Assembly (NCBI GenBank): GCA_030068145.1
Contig: JAPJBO010000381.1
Location: 1-64,000, forward strand
DNA from: Diplonema papillatum
Taxonomy: Eukaryota > Euglenozoa > Diplonemea > Diplonemida > Diplonemidae
DNA length: 64,000 nt
Direction: 5' to 3'
Shown here: positions 20,855-30,179 of the stretch, piece after piece
How positions within the stretch are numbered: the first letter of the stretch is position 1
Layout: each line of letters opens with the position of its first letter
Notes under the pieces: generated by a model
Databases searched by the model: none
What the model was told of the DNA's origin: nothing
Seen by the model: the letters and a program-made list of their open reading frames with translations, nothing else
Made by a program: the position numbers and the translations under genes

Positions 20855-22492
20855 ACCGCCTACCACACCGCCAGTGAGGAATCGCCCGACCGCAAGTTGT
20901 AATTCACGCACACCCTTTTCGCCTATGTCGGTCAACGGAACGCGCGAAGGCATGTCCGCCGGGTTATCCTCACTTCTTACCCACCTCATAGAAACCGGGC
21001 ACTCTAGCGCCCGCAAATGTTCGAGAGAGGACACCACAGCTTCATTGAGCACCGGGCTTTTCAAGCACGCGCCCTTCCGCGCGACGCCCTTCACCGTGGT
21101 GTTGTCCACGACTAGGTGAACGGATCTGCCTTTTACCCCGAAGGGCAAGGCACGAGTCACTTTCATGAGAGCTAACGCCTCCAACTCGTTTATGTGGAGG
21201 GACCGCTCTACCGGCGACCAAGAATCACCCAAGATGGACAGTTCCATGGTCTGCCCGTCGACGATGACACCTCCCCAGCCTTTGGTGCTGGCATCCACGA
21301 AAGCCGTAATGGCTGGAGCGGAGGACTCCGAAAACATGGCGCGCGGCTTTAACGCGGCCTCAATCCAAGTCTTCAGGCTGCAAGACACCGATGGCGGAAT
21401 CTGTACGAGGGATCCGGGGAGTCTCCGCCCCCTGTTGAGGGCGTTCGTTACACGTCGTAAGAATTTTAGGGAAAAATAAAAACTACCAGGGAAAACGCCC
21501 GCCACTGCAGAAGCGTGCAACAGGCGCCCCCCCAAGGTTTCCAGCTCTCCTGCCGGCATCTGGTCCAACGGGCCGTACAGCGTCGCTAGCAGCTTGGACC
21601 TGAGTTTCCGAGCGACGGACACCTTGCTGCTCCGGTGGTCCCAGTGCACGCCGATAAACTCGTATAAGGGTACGGCTGTATGCGTATCCTCATTTTTCCA
21701 AGAGAGAGCACAATCACTTGCTGTCTGATCCAAGGCCTCGGTTGCCCGCAGAACGTTCACCTTCGACCCGGCGTACCGGATGTTATCCACCCAGACGTCG
21801 ACTTCAACGTCGCCCGCACGAAACTGAGGTAGGACAAAGTCCGGATGGCCGGCTGCCGTGGCGGCGAGAGTGTGCATTATTTCAGGCGCACACGTATGCC
21901 CCATGGGGAGTCGGGTTAGCTCCCACCACGACCCTTCGTTGTCTCGAAAGCGAAACAAATACCTCGCACTTTCCGGAATTTCCACCGCATAGAAACCCGT
22001 GCGGAAATCCCTGGTGGAACCGCACTGCTGCTTCACAGCCCTTAAGTAGGCAGAAACATGATGCAACGGCACCTCCGCCTCGTACCCGGCAGCTCTGGCC
22101 AAAGCATTGGCCTCTTCCGTCCAAAGGATAAAGCGCTGCCGAAGACCGGAGGCCTTCTCCTCCAGAACGGTGAAAGGAACGTTCCGGAGCGGCCCCGCAC
22201 CGGGAGCCCGCCGCGCCACCCCGTGCCGAGCCAGCAATTGTGCATGGTCAGAGGTAAAATCACTTGCCTTTCCGATCGGGTCGGTGCCCGAGCCTTCGGG
22301 AGGAGAGGCGCACAAAAACCGCCAAGCCACGTCGAAACGATCGCGAACCTCGACCTTCATCCTCGAACGCAGCAAGTCGACCCGCATAGGCGGCACGGAA
22401 GCAATGTGTAAAGGGGCGGCCCGTTCCTCCGCGGTAGCAGGGAGCCGCGTTGCTTTCCCGCGCCTGGTGATAGAATGCCTCGCGAAATCCAT
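20852..22492 (-). CDS. Reverse transcriptase-RNase H of the YR retrotransposon
   Basis: A 546-aa protein from the ATG at 22492, 27 bp after the stop of the recombinase ORF. RT motif A is at residues 162-171 (DFRTGFYAVE), motif B around 195-206 (LPMGHTCAPEIM), and motif C at 232-242 as DVWVDNIRYAG, that is VDN where most RTs have an YxDD box. The RNase H domain keeps its acidic residues: D400 (FVDAS), E436 (NELEAL), D463 (VVDNTTV) and D509/D513 (EDNPADMPS). The frame is open far upstream in a different phase from the YR ORF, so expression by reinitiation or frameshifting is possible. The protein would make the DNA copy of the element and degrade its RNA template. Confidence 0.9.
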   Translation of the reverse strand: MDFARHSITRRGKATRLPATAEERAAPLHIASVPPMRVDLLRSRMKVEVRDRFDVAWRFLCASPPEGSGTDPIGKASDFTSDHAQLLARHGVARRAPGAGPLRNVPFTVLEEKASGLRQRFILWTEEANALARAAGYEAEVPLHHVSAYLRAVKQQCGSTRDFRTGFYAVEIPESARYLFRFRDNEGSWWELTRLPMGHTCAPEIMHTLAATAAGHPDFVLPQFRAGDVEVDVWVDNIRYAGSKVNVLRATEALDQTASDCALSWKNEDTHTAVPLYEFIGVHWDHRSSKVSVARKLRSKLLATLYGPLDQMPAGELETLGGRLLHASAVAGVFPGSFYFSLKFLRRVTNALNRGRRLPGSLVQIPPSVSCSLKTWIEAALKPRAMFSESSAPAITAFVDASTKGWGGVIVDGQTMELSILGDSWSPVERSLHINELEALALMKVTRALPFGVKGRSVHLVVDNTTVKGVARKGACLKSPVLNEAVVSSLEHLRALECPVSMRWVRSEDNPADMPSRVPLTDIGEKGVRELQLAVGRFLTGGVVGG

Positions 22493-22518
22493 CGGAGACA
22501 ACGGGAAGTCGTTGTGGT

Positions 22519-23643
22519 TCAGAGGTATTTTGAAACCTCTCCCGTTTTCAAAACCCGTGCCAGCAGCACCGGGTCCGCCCCGTACCGGATTGACACGTCT
22601 GCCAACCTCTCTCCCGACACCTCCTCGTGCTTCTGGATCCTGTCGATTAGGTGGAGAGGAATCTGCGTGCCGAGGGCCACGAGGCGATACAGCTCGCTTG
22701 CCGCTCCCCTCTTGATGGAGTGGCCGGTGAAGTCCCTCATCGCTTCCGACTTGGCCCACTCCCGGTCCAGCCCATCTGTGCCCATCGCCGTAATCTTCGA
22801 AAAAGGGGCAAGGGACCGGAACAATGCCGCGATCTCCGGGGTGAGGTCCCCCCGGATCACTGAGAAGCGGGAGTTCTTGAAAGGTGCCCGGCGGCGGGCC
22901 TTCGGAGTCTGGAACCAATCTATGATCACCTCGTCCGAAGCCACCCAGATAAACTGGATCGAACTGAGCGGCTGGGCGTCCCCCCACCGAGAAGCCGTCT
23001 TCCATGCCACCATAGCACACAGTAGCAAATCGGGGGACTGCTGACGCGCCCAGCTCATCAAAACGCCTTTCACGATGGGTCTCGCCTGCACCTCCGGTAC
23101 AGCACCCCCAATCCCCCGCAAAGCCGACGCCAGCGCGCACAATGGCTGGTTGTCTAGCCCCATCTTGCCGAAGACCGCCGACAGACCCTTCGTGTATGCC
23201 AACTGGGCCTGTGGGCGCACGCTCGTAGCGAGTACGAACAGCGCCGCCGTGTCGGCATTGATTGGGATCCCCTGCGAACTGGTCCACCAGTGCAGGCGAC
23301 GCCAGAGGTTCCGGCGGGTGTTGAGGGTGGACTCCGCCCACATCTGCCCGACCAGCTGCCACAATAGGCCCTTCGCCTCCCGCCAACCGACATTCCTTTC
23401 GTGTGTCGGGCGGGTACGGCTCATGTCGCCAACCTTGGAGGCCACAAGGCGATGAACCGTTTTTCCCATCAAGGACGTCGGGTTGTCCGGGATCATGCGC
23501 ACGTCGGTGTCGAGACTTTCGCTGACGTCGTTTTTGAAAACGGTATGGGTTGACGGAAGGGAGGAATGAATCGCGCCCAAGCTCGGGTTTGTGTACTGCT
23601 TGTCTTTTGCTGCCACTGACGTGTTGCCACCCTTTCTTTGCAT
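22519..23643 (-). CDS. Tyrosine recombinase of the YR retrotransposon
   Basis: Starts at the ATG at 23643 (MQRKGGNTSV) and gives 374 aa; the frame is open a little further up without an ATG. The C-terminal half has the tyrosine recombinase catalytic pattern: an arginine in TASRWGDA, a histidine-basic box GHSIKRGAAS, a later histidine in IQKHEEV, and a candidate nucleophilic tyrosine in VSIRYGADP. In this element class it would integrate the circular DNA copy without making target-site duplications. It lies between the gag-like and RT ORFs. The exact identity of the second arginine (K or R in HSIKR) is uncertain. Confidence 0.85.
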   Translation of the reverse strand: MQRKGGNTSVAAKDKQYTNPSLGAIHSSLPSTHTVFKNDVSESLDTDVRMIPDNPTSLMGKTVHRLVASKVGDMSRTRPTHERNVGWREAKGLLWQLVGQMWAESTLNTRRNLWRRLHWWTSSQGIPINADTAALFVLATSVRPQAQLAYTKGLSAVFGKMGLDNQPLCALASALRGIGGAVPEVQARPIVKGVLMSWARQQSPDLLLCAMVAWKTASRWGDAQPLSSIQFIWVASDEVIIDWFQTPKARRRAPFKNSRFSVIRGDLTPEIAALFRSLAPFSKITAMGTDGLDREWAKSEAMRDFTGHSIKRGAASELYRLVALGTQIPLHLIDRIQKHEEVSGERLADVSIRYGADPVLLARVLKTGEVSKYL

Positions 23644-23700
23644 CACTTTGTGAGGGTGGCTTTTTGTGACTGGCACACTTGGAGGCCGGGGAAACGCCAG

Positions 23701-24741
23701 TCATTTTGCATCCCCGGCCCTGGCGTTTCCCTGCCCCCTCTTTGGCCACGGCTTCCGCTCTTTGAACTGAAAGCGCTTCTTAGCGTCCCGCCTTTCCTGC
23801 GCCGCAGCGACTTCAACAGGGTCGTCATCTTTTTCCGCCAAACGGCTGAGAAGCGAGCTCCTCTTCATGCCTTCCTCAACAAACTTCTGTTGCAACTTGA
23901 CCTGCAGAAGGAGGTCGTTGCCCAAGGCCACCTGTTCGGGACATTCCTGCCAACCCTCCAACTGGGACGAAGATAGAACCCAATTCTTCAACATCCTGAA
24001 GTGGGTCTCGAGGATTTCCCCGCCAGGAAGGTGCCCCCTGCCTGTCACAAAACGCATCTGCAGTTTCGTCACCAACCTATCAGCATCAGCGTCCATCGCT
24101 TCCGCCCAGTCCCGGACATCATTCTGGTCTTCCGGGGCCTTGTAGTGGCTTCGCACACCAGGGGCTGTCGAACTCGCCCGGGGCTCGACGGGTGCGACCA
24201 GCTTCTGTCGCGCCGGGGCCTCATCCCACTTCCCCATCTTTTCCGCCATCATGGAAACTGCCGCTGCCAGTTGCTTCACCTGTTCACGGAGGTCATCATC
24301 CGAAGTAGTCGATGAAGGCAAGGTCGACACCGGAGTGGGTGGGTCTCGAGGCCCCTGCGCATCAGCGGGAAGAGGAACCGGATCACCGTCTTGCCAGCAT
24401 CCCTTCCGAAGGGCCTCACCTTTGAAAGCCTCCGGCTTTACTTGCCAGATCTCCTGTGCGATCGCGGCAAGTCTATAGGGGCTCGCAATGCCCTCCAGAT
24501 CCTCGTCTTCAACGCCCAACGCGCCCGCAATCACCGCTTTGAACGCCGCTTCGTGTTGGTTGGTGGGAACCGCCCTGACGTGGTGGCCGGCCCAAGCCAG
24601 CAAGTCCGCCTTGTTTATTTTCCGCCTCCCGAGGGGTTCGCCGATCTTGGCCTTGAATAGGCCCTGCAACCCCCTCGGGAATTCGAAATCATACACAGGC
24701 GCCCCGGCGCCGACATTCGAGAAGTACGTCTGCTCCGCCAT
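23701..24741 (-). CDS. Gag-like ORF1 of the YR retrotransposon
   Basis: 346 aa from the ATG at 24741, immediately inside repeat A1. No zinc knuckle is visible. The protein has an N-terminal globular part, a Pro/Ser-rich linker, a possible coiled-coil segment (DDDLREQVKQLAAAVSMMAEKMG) broken by the linker, and a strongly basic C-terminus (KKRFQFKERKPWPKRGQG). By position and composition it is the presumed nucleocapsid-like protein. The frame is also open upstream into A1 through non-ATG codons. The TGA stop lies 58 bp before the recombinase ATG. Confidence 0.75.
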   Translation of the reverse strand: MAEQTYFSNVGAGAPVYDFEFPRGLQGLFKAKIGEPLGRRKINKADLLAWAGHHVRAVPTNQHEAAFKAVIAGALGVEDEDLEGIASPYRLAAIAQEIWQVKPEAFKGEALRKGCWQDGDPVPLPADAQGPRDPPTPVSTLPSSTTSDDDLREQVKQLAAAVSMMAEKMGKWDEAPARQKLVAPVEPRASSTAPGVRSHYKAPEDQNDVRDWAEAMDADADRLVTKLQMRFVTGRGHLPGGEILETHFRMLKNWVLSSSQLEGWQECPEQVALGNDLLLQVKLQQKFVEEGMKRSSLLSRLAEKDDDPVEVAAAQERRDAKKRFQFKERKPWPKRGQGNARAGDAK

Positions 24742-24742
24742 A

Positions 24743-24864
24743 AAAGCAACAGCCACCCTCTCCACGTCCCCCCTTCCTTTTGTTTGTGAAGGTGAAGAAG
24801 AAGAATGGAAATGATGGTTTATAACTTACGAAAACCTTGGCAGTATTCCCTCACTGAAGTGCAG
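24743..24864 (-). repeat. Split direct repeat A1 (5' end of the YR element)
   Basis: 122 bp matching A2. It contains the presumed start of transcription of the element and ends 2 bp before the ATG of ORF1. Confidence 0.9.
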
Positions 24865-25071
24865 AACCCCAAATCTCCCGGACCTCGCCACTAAAGCGGC
24901 GGAAACAAAGCTAGTGATTACCCTCGCGCGAGGGTAACAGGGGCCGCACGGCCTCGAATACAAACAGCAGGGAGGGTGGGAGGAAAAGATTTTCCCCGCC
25001 AGCCAGCCCAAAGGAACCTGAAGTTCGTTCGTAATGCCTTGTGGAAGTCCCTCGATGAATCGCAAGAAAGT
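24865..25071. other. Orphan 207-bp segment between the YR element and the satellite
   Basis: Unique sequence that is neither the YR element (absent from A2) nor the 31-bp repeat. It contains a short palindrome (TACCCTCGCGCGAGGGTA at about 24918). It may be target DNA that already interrupted the satellite before the YR element arrived. Confidence 0.5.
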
Positions 25072-25490
25072 GCGTCCGCTATCGTCCGCTAGCTCGGGAA
25101 GTGCGTCCGCTATCGTCCGCTAGCTCGGGAACTGCATCCGCTATCGTCCGCTAGCTCGGAAACTGCGTCCGCTATCGTCCGCTAGCTCGGAAACTGCGTC
25201 CGCTATCGTCCGCTAGCTCGGAAACTGCGTCCGCTATCGTCCGCTAGCTCGGAAAGTGCGTCCGCTATCGTCCGCTAGCTCGGAAACTGCGTCCGCTATC
25301 GTCCGCTAGCTCGGAAACTGCGTCCGCTATCGTCCGCTAGCTCGGAAACTGCGTCCGCTATCGTCCGCTAGCTCGGAAACTGCGTCCGCTATCGTCCGCT
25401 AGCTCGGAAACTGCGTCCGCTATCGTCCGCTAGCTCGGGAACTGCGTCCGCTATCGTCCGCTAGCTCGGAAACTGCGTCCGCATCCGTAT
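25072..25490. repeat. 31-bp satellite, right block
   Basis: About 13 copies of the same 31-bp unit and orientation as 19919-20440, with two variant units at its left edge. The last unit breaks off at GCGTCCGCATCC. Confidence 0.95.
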
Positions 25491-25945
25491 GTGAGTGGGT
25501 TCACCACCAGAATCTGGGGGGGGGGGGGGGGGGGGGGGAGGGACCTACCCACCTCTCTGCCAAATTTGCGGGAAAAATTCCGCTTTAGTAATAATCCTCT
25601 CCCCCTTTCCACGAAAGAAATTTCCGACAGTAGTTTCCACGAGAACATTTCCATCAGGTTTCCGCCACGAGAGAAATTTCCGCCAGGTTTCCGCCACGAG
25701 AAAATTTCCATCACTATTCTGTCGTGAGAGAAAATTTCTACCAACAGTATTCCACAAAAGAAATTTCCGCCAGTAGTTTCCACGAGAAAATTTCCCGCCT
25801 ACACAGTGACAAAACAGAAATCTGGATTATTTTTTTTTTCCAGAAAATTTCTGACTTTTTTTTTTTCCTCTTTTTTTGACACACCGGGTTTTCCCGGTGT
25901 CTGACACCGGGACACCGGGTTTTTAAAGTCCCCTGATGTTGTATG
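25491..25945. repeat. Low-complexity stretch: poly-G tract and TTTCCGCCACGAGA repeats
   Basis: A G-run of 23 bases at about 25516-25538, then irregular repeats of GTTTCCGCCACGAGAGAAAT (25610-25790), then a T-rich zone and GACACCGGG repeats at about 25875-25920. No gene recognised. Confidence 0.7.
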
Positions 25946-26708
25946 CAGGGTATTAGTTTGAAGGCTTCCGGAGTTTGCAGATTTAGACTGTTACTATGGG
26001 GTGGTTTTGGGCGGTGTTTCGGTGCCGTTTTCGCCGATGTACGGTGTCCTGAGGCGGAGCCGACACATCTCCACAACTTCGTTCGGCAAAAGAGGAGTCT
26101 TCATGGGTCCTTTGTGGGTCAATTACGGTCACCCCGTCAGTTTGGCGACACATTTTGCGGGCGTTTTTTCAACCTACACCAGATCAAGCTTTTCGGGGGT
26201 TTCCGAATGCTTCTGGGTTCCCTGTGGGGTTGGGTGCCATATGGGGACGCGCGCCAAAAACAGTCAAAATCGTAAACAGACTGTTGTCAGGCAGCTGAAG
26301 GGGTGGACCTGGGACCTATTTTCCTATGATTCCTATGATAGTAGGTACAGTTTTGGTGTGCACCGCCGTGCTTACAACAACATTTTTAGCGTTATTTTTA
26401 GCAACATCGCGCCGAAGGCGCGACGGAAAATTTGGGCAAAAATAACTCCGCCCCCCTTTATCATGTGTGGGCAACTCTTAGCTCGTGTGGGATACTCAAC
26501 TGTTAAACAGGACCTTGGCCTGGTGCACAGTGGCAGCTGCGGCTGGGTTCAGCAGCAGAGGCTCAGCAGCCTCCGCTACAAACACCACTCCCCTCGCCTA
26601 TATTTACTTTGAACACCGTTTTTTGAACATTTTTTTTTTTTCCCCGGCCAAGTCCGGTTTGCAGATTTAGACCGTCGGTCTAAATCTGCAACAGAAACTA
26701 ATCCCCTG
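25946..26708 (+). mobile_element. hAT-type MITE, copy 1
   Basis: Begins CAGGGTATTAGTTTGAAGG and ends TAGTTT-complement...ACTAATCCCCTG, so the ends match for about 14 bp (CAGGGKATTAGTTT). Just inside the right end is a perfect hairpin of GCAGATTTAGACC with GGTCTAAATCTGC. Related copies are at 40560-41379 and 60619-61417. No clear target duplication here. It has no transposase; open frames within it are shared with the other copies but are not conserved as protein. Confidence 0.8.
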
Positions 26709-27734
26709 GTTGCTCTACCTTTCACACCCTCCTCTACGCCTCATCATCCCATCATCATTTAAACATTCCTTCTTTTTCCTCTTCTCTACTCCTTTTTCCC
26801 GTTTTCACATTCCTTCTCTTACTTCCATCACTTCCTCCCCACTCAGCCGCAGCGCTCGTGCGAAAAACGAGAATGCTGGGGCAGAACCGCACGAAAACAG
26901 CAGAGAAGCCCCAAGCAAACCACAGCAAGAGGCGACACACGGGGAGGAAACCACCCCCAAGAAAAACGAAAGAGCGTGCAACTGCTCCAGCATTCCCTCC
27001 CTGAACTTCCCCTCAAAATTCGGGCCTCGGCACGAGCCAGAAAGAAGCTCCCGAACCGGACTTCTAACCGGAGCCGACAACAAGGCACCCCGGAAACCGT
27101 TCCTCCTCCCGACCTAACGGAGCTAAAGGATGGCCAGGTACATTCATGTTCCCGATGTTTCCCTCTCTATAGGCTAAGGCCCAGCCTCTGTTTGTTGTCC
27201 TAGTGAGCTCTATACTTCAAAAACAAAAAGAATTTCGCCATTGGACGTCTGCTGCTTGCGTAGGCTCTCCGATAGTGCCTATCTCCACCACGCAGACACC
27301 ACCTGATGTACCCACTACCGCGAAACCATGTGTCTTCGTGTATTTATTTCCAGCCACATCCCATCTGAGTTGAGTGCCCACCTATTTAACCGGGCAACCA
27401 AGGGCGAGCAATCCCTCCTCTCGAATCAGAACTGAGTAGTCGTGTTCTTCTGGCCTCTTTTCCTTTGCACTTGGGACCGTGGGTGCGCGCGGGAGCAGCT
27501 GGATCCATCGGGGCCATCCCGTGAGGCGAGCATGAGCTGTTCCGCGGGAGCCAAGCTCCTCCCAAAACCCGTGCACCGGTAATTTCGGGGCATGTTACGT
27601 GCAATCGTGGGCCCTTATGTTGACGCTAGCGATCAACAGATAGAACGGTTGCGAGAACCCACAGAAGCGATGCATAGGCGTACTGCAGCGACATGGAGAC
27701 CCACGAAACCGCAATACAGAGCAACAAGGAAGAG
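26709..27734. other. No gene confidently identified
   Basis: A TC-rich segment (26720-26870) is followed by a short frame with charged, Glu/Lys/Pro-rich sequence up to about 27117. It could be the first exon of something but has no homology I recognise. The remainder is unremarkable. Confidence 0.4.
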
Positions 27735-27918
27735 AGCTTCGGAGACAGTGTTCTGCCAAAGAAACAGTCTAGAAACGGTTTGCTGTGTTTTTTCCGTATG
27801 CTCCCAAAACGTAAGCGACACAAAGCTTCGGAGACAGTGTGTTCTGCCAAAGAAACAGTCTAGATACGGTTTGCTCTGTTTTTTTCGTATGCTCCCAAAA
27901 CGTAAGCGACACAGAGCC
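27735..27918. repeat. 90-bp tandem duplication
   Basis: Two near-identical copies of a 90-bp unit (AGCTTCGGAGACAGTGT ... AACGTAAGCGACACA), just upstream of the LRR gene. Confidence 0.85.
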
Positions 27919-28024
27919 TTTTCTGAACTCCGCGGCCCGGAAAAGACAGGAAGAACCAGAACTCCTCTACGCCGAGCCCCTGCTACCTACCATTCTTTAA
28001 ACTACCACCTGACATGCTGGGGCG

Positions 28025-29047
28025 ATGGCGGCCCGCCGCTACGCGATGGAAACGGCGAAGGTCGGGCAGCGCGCGAATCGCGGGCTGCTCGCAGCCTTCG
28101 GCGAAGGCGAGGTCGCGGTTGTGAACGTGAGCGTACAGTACGGCTTCGCGCCGAAGTGCCTGTTCCGCAGCGTCGGCGTCGCGTTTGTCGAGTGCCTGAT
28201 CCTCCGGCGCGCCAACGTGCGCGAGGGGGACTTGAGGGTCCTGGCCGAGCACTACGACCGGTGCCGCGACGGGGTGCAGCCGGTCCTCCGCATCCTCGAC
28301 ATCGGCGACAACCCATTCCTCGCGGTCGACGCCGCGCGCGACGTGCAGAAGCTGCTGGCCGGGTGCCGTGAGTCCCTGTTCTGCGTTTTCATCGACGGCA
28401 CCAGCATCCCGGACACCCTTGCCCGCGGCATCAAGCATGCGGCGTGGGCAAACTTCCGTGAAACCTTCCTCTTTCGAGAAGAACCGCAACTTCTCCGCAA
28501 TCTCCTCGACTTTTATAATACCGACTCCTTGCCCTGGCAGCAAGCCATCGACAGCACTCGAGCTGTCGAAGATATCGACTGGTTCACGAGGAGGGATGAC
28601 AGCAGTCTTGTGGACAATTGCCAGCTGCGCGGCTTTCTCTCGGGGCTCACGGGTGAGTGGCATGCGAGGCTCCGTGCCGCCAAGCGGAGGTTCGAGAGGA
28701 CGCCTGCCGGTGTGGCGGACGAGGTGGCGCCGCAACGGTGGCCGGTGGATTGCTTCGTGCAGGCCGCCTTCCGCGAGCCAGCAGCGGGGGCCGACGGCGG
28801 GACTCGCGCCCCGGCCGGCGCCCTGCTTGCCTTTGCCGACGCGTGGCAGCAGAGCTGCGGCCGACTGTCCGCCGTCGCCGCGCCCGCGCTCGCCCGGGCG
28901 CTGCCTCTGCTGCCCGCGGCGCAGCTCCACCCGGAGGCGGTGCTGGCGTTCCACGAAGCCGCGTTGCTGGCCGTCCCGGCGGGCAGGTTCCCTGCTGGTG
29001 GGCACCCGGCCCTCGGTTTTGCCGGGCTCCGTCGCGGGGGCGGTTGA
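28025..29047 (+). CDS. Leucine-rich-repeat-like protein
   Basis: 340 aa from the ATG at 28025. GC-rich codons and an uninterrupted frame support a real gene. Residues about 52-130 contain repeats of the ribonuclease-inhibitor-like LRR pattern: FVECLILRRANVREGDLRVL, then VLRILDIGDNPF, then LFCVFIDGTSIPD. These have the LxxLxLxxN/D spacing. The C-terminal half is Ala/Pro/Arg-rich without a recognised domain. No signal peptide or membrane segment is evident, so an intracellular protein-binding role is the simplest inference. A 90-bp tandem repeat lies just upstream. An upstream ATG-less extension is possible. Confidence 0.7.
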   Translation: MAARRYAMETAKVGQRANRGLLAAFGEGEVAVVNVSVQYGFAPKCLFRSVGVAFVECLILRRANVREGDLRVLAEHYDRCRDGVQPVLRILDIGDNPFLAVDAARDVQKLLAGCRESLFCVFIDGTSIPDTLARGIKHAAWANFRETFLFREEPQLLRNLLDFYNTDSLPWQQAIDSTRAVEDIDWFTRRDDSSLVDNCQLRGFLSGLTGEWHARLRAAKRRFERTPAGVADEVAPQRWPVDCFVQAAFREPAAGADGGTRAPAGALLAFADAWQQSCGRLSAVAAPALARALPLLPAAQLHPEAVLAFHEAALLAVPAGRFPAGGHPALGFAGLRRGGG

Positions 29048-29690
29048 GGCTCCTGCCCGGGCCGACGTCACCCCCGAGGCAGCACCTTCTTTTCTCTGGC
29101 AGCTGGCAACCACGGACGGCGCCATGTCCCGTGAATTTTCCGCCGTGGTAAGTTGGCAGCAACTTTTCTCTGAAACAAGCCGCAAATCCACACTTCATAG
29201 TTTCCTCTCGCCTGCGCAAGCTCGCACACGTTCGGGTTCCGCCTGTCTTCTTGCCCAGCCGGCAGCAAGACCCCTTCTGCTGTGCTGCTGTGTGCCGTTT
29301 GCGCTTGTAACCCCTCAATGTCAAACTTTCAGAATCGTGAGCTCGCTTGTTGTTTACCTAGTCGAAGCCGCATTGCCATGCGGTTCTGGCGCAATTGCGG
29401 CCACGAAGCGACCGTTCGAGTTATCCATCTTTTTCATTTGCGTAACCACCGCTGCGCGAACTTTTGCGACGATGTTGAAGCTACGGACTCGTCTTTGTGA
29501 GTGCGACTGTCTGCAAAGTAGATAACCGTAAAGTGAAATGTCATCGATCGAGCGACGCCATACATTAGGGGGCTTCATCTAGCTGCCAATGTCAAGCGAG
29601 TCGAGTGCCTCGCAGGTACTGTCGGGTCCTCTATTTTTAGAGTAAGTGCGTGCGCTCGGCTAAAGGCCGGCGCGGGGCGAAACTGGAGGC
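29048..29690. other. No gene identified
   Basis: Downstream flank of the LRR gene with short frames only. A CGGCTAAAGGCCGGCGCG word near 29658 and the following GGAGGCAGCAG-TTAAAGTTCGGG recur at about 34030-34075. Confidence 0.5.
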
Positions 29691-29890
29691 AGCAGTTAAA
29701 GTTCGGGAAACAGTAAAGTTCGGGCGAAGCTAAGTTCTGGTGAAGCAAAGTTAGTTCGGGCGAAGCAAAGTTCAGGCGAAGCTAAGTTCAGGGTGAAGAA
29801 AAGTTCGGGCGAAGCAAAGTTCGCACGAAGCTGAATTTTGGTGAAGCAAGTTCGAAGCTAAGTTCGGGCGAAGCAAAGTTCGGGTTCTGG
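29691..29890. repeat. AAGTTCGGGCGAAGC short tandem repeats
   Basis: Ten or so irregular copies of AAGTTCGGGCGAAGC(T/A)AAGTTC. No coding sense. Confidence 0.8.
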
Positions 29891-30105
29891 TGATGCTGAT
29901 TTCGACGTGTGATAGCAAGTTCGGCGCCGGTACCCGGGGGGGAGACCTCCCGGACCTCCCCCGACTCCGTTTCCCGGGGTGACCCAAATACCCGGGATTA
30001 TACCGCGAGATACTGAGAAACTCCGCAAAAACGCAAATAAGAGAAACTCCGCAAAAACAATACACTTTTTCACTGAAGAAAAGCCGGGTTGGCTCGAATA
30101 GAGGC

Positions 30106-30133
30106 GCATGTTCATAGGACCTCCAGTCTCGAA
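30106..30133 (+). repeat. 28-bp word shared with 2656-2683
   Basis: An identical 28-bp sequence starting GCATGTTCATAGGACCTCC lies upstream of the CCCH gene here and next to the satellite element at 2684. Too long for chance; it may be a short repeat or a shared upstream element. Confidence 0.6.
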
Positions 30134-30179
30134 AAAGTTGCTTTGAAGATCCGGGGCTGTTTTCTTCTCCTTTCTTCAA

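Larger units (their letters stand above)
20441..24864 (-). mobile_element. Tyrosine-recombinase retrotransposon with split direct repeats (VIPER/Ngaro-like)
   Basis: Read on the minus strand, the order is A1 (24864-24743), gag-like ORF, tyrosine recombinase ORF, RT-RNase H ORF, B1 (20854-20718), A2 (20717-20596), an 18-bp spacer and B2 (20577-20441). The A copies are 122 bp and the B copies 137 bp, nearly identical within each pair. A1-B1-A2-B2 split direct repeats are the hallmark of Ngaro/PAT/VIPER-type YR retrotransposons. The recombinase lies upstream of the RT, as reported for trypanosomatid VIPER-type elements and unlike DIRS or Ngaro. All three ORFs are uninterrupted and the repeats nearly identical, suggesting a recent insertion. 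Confidence 0.9.

Noticed and set aside
23643..23749. A 965-residue fused protein covering recombinase and RT in one frame
   Set aside because: The first 400 codons of that frame are the out-of-phase shadow of the recombinase ORF, with no ATG at its beginning; only the part after about 22520 has RT homology.
22651..24814. Plus-strand frames across the YR retrotransposon
   Set aside because: Antisense shadows of the gag, recombinase and RT genes.
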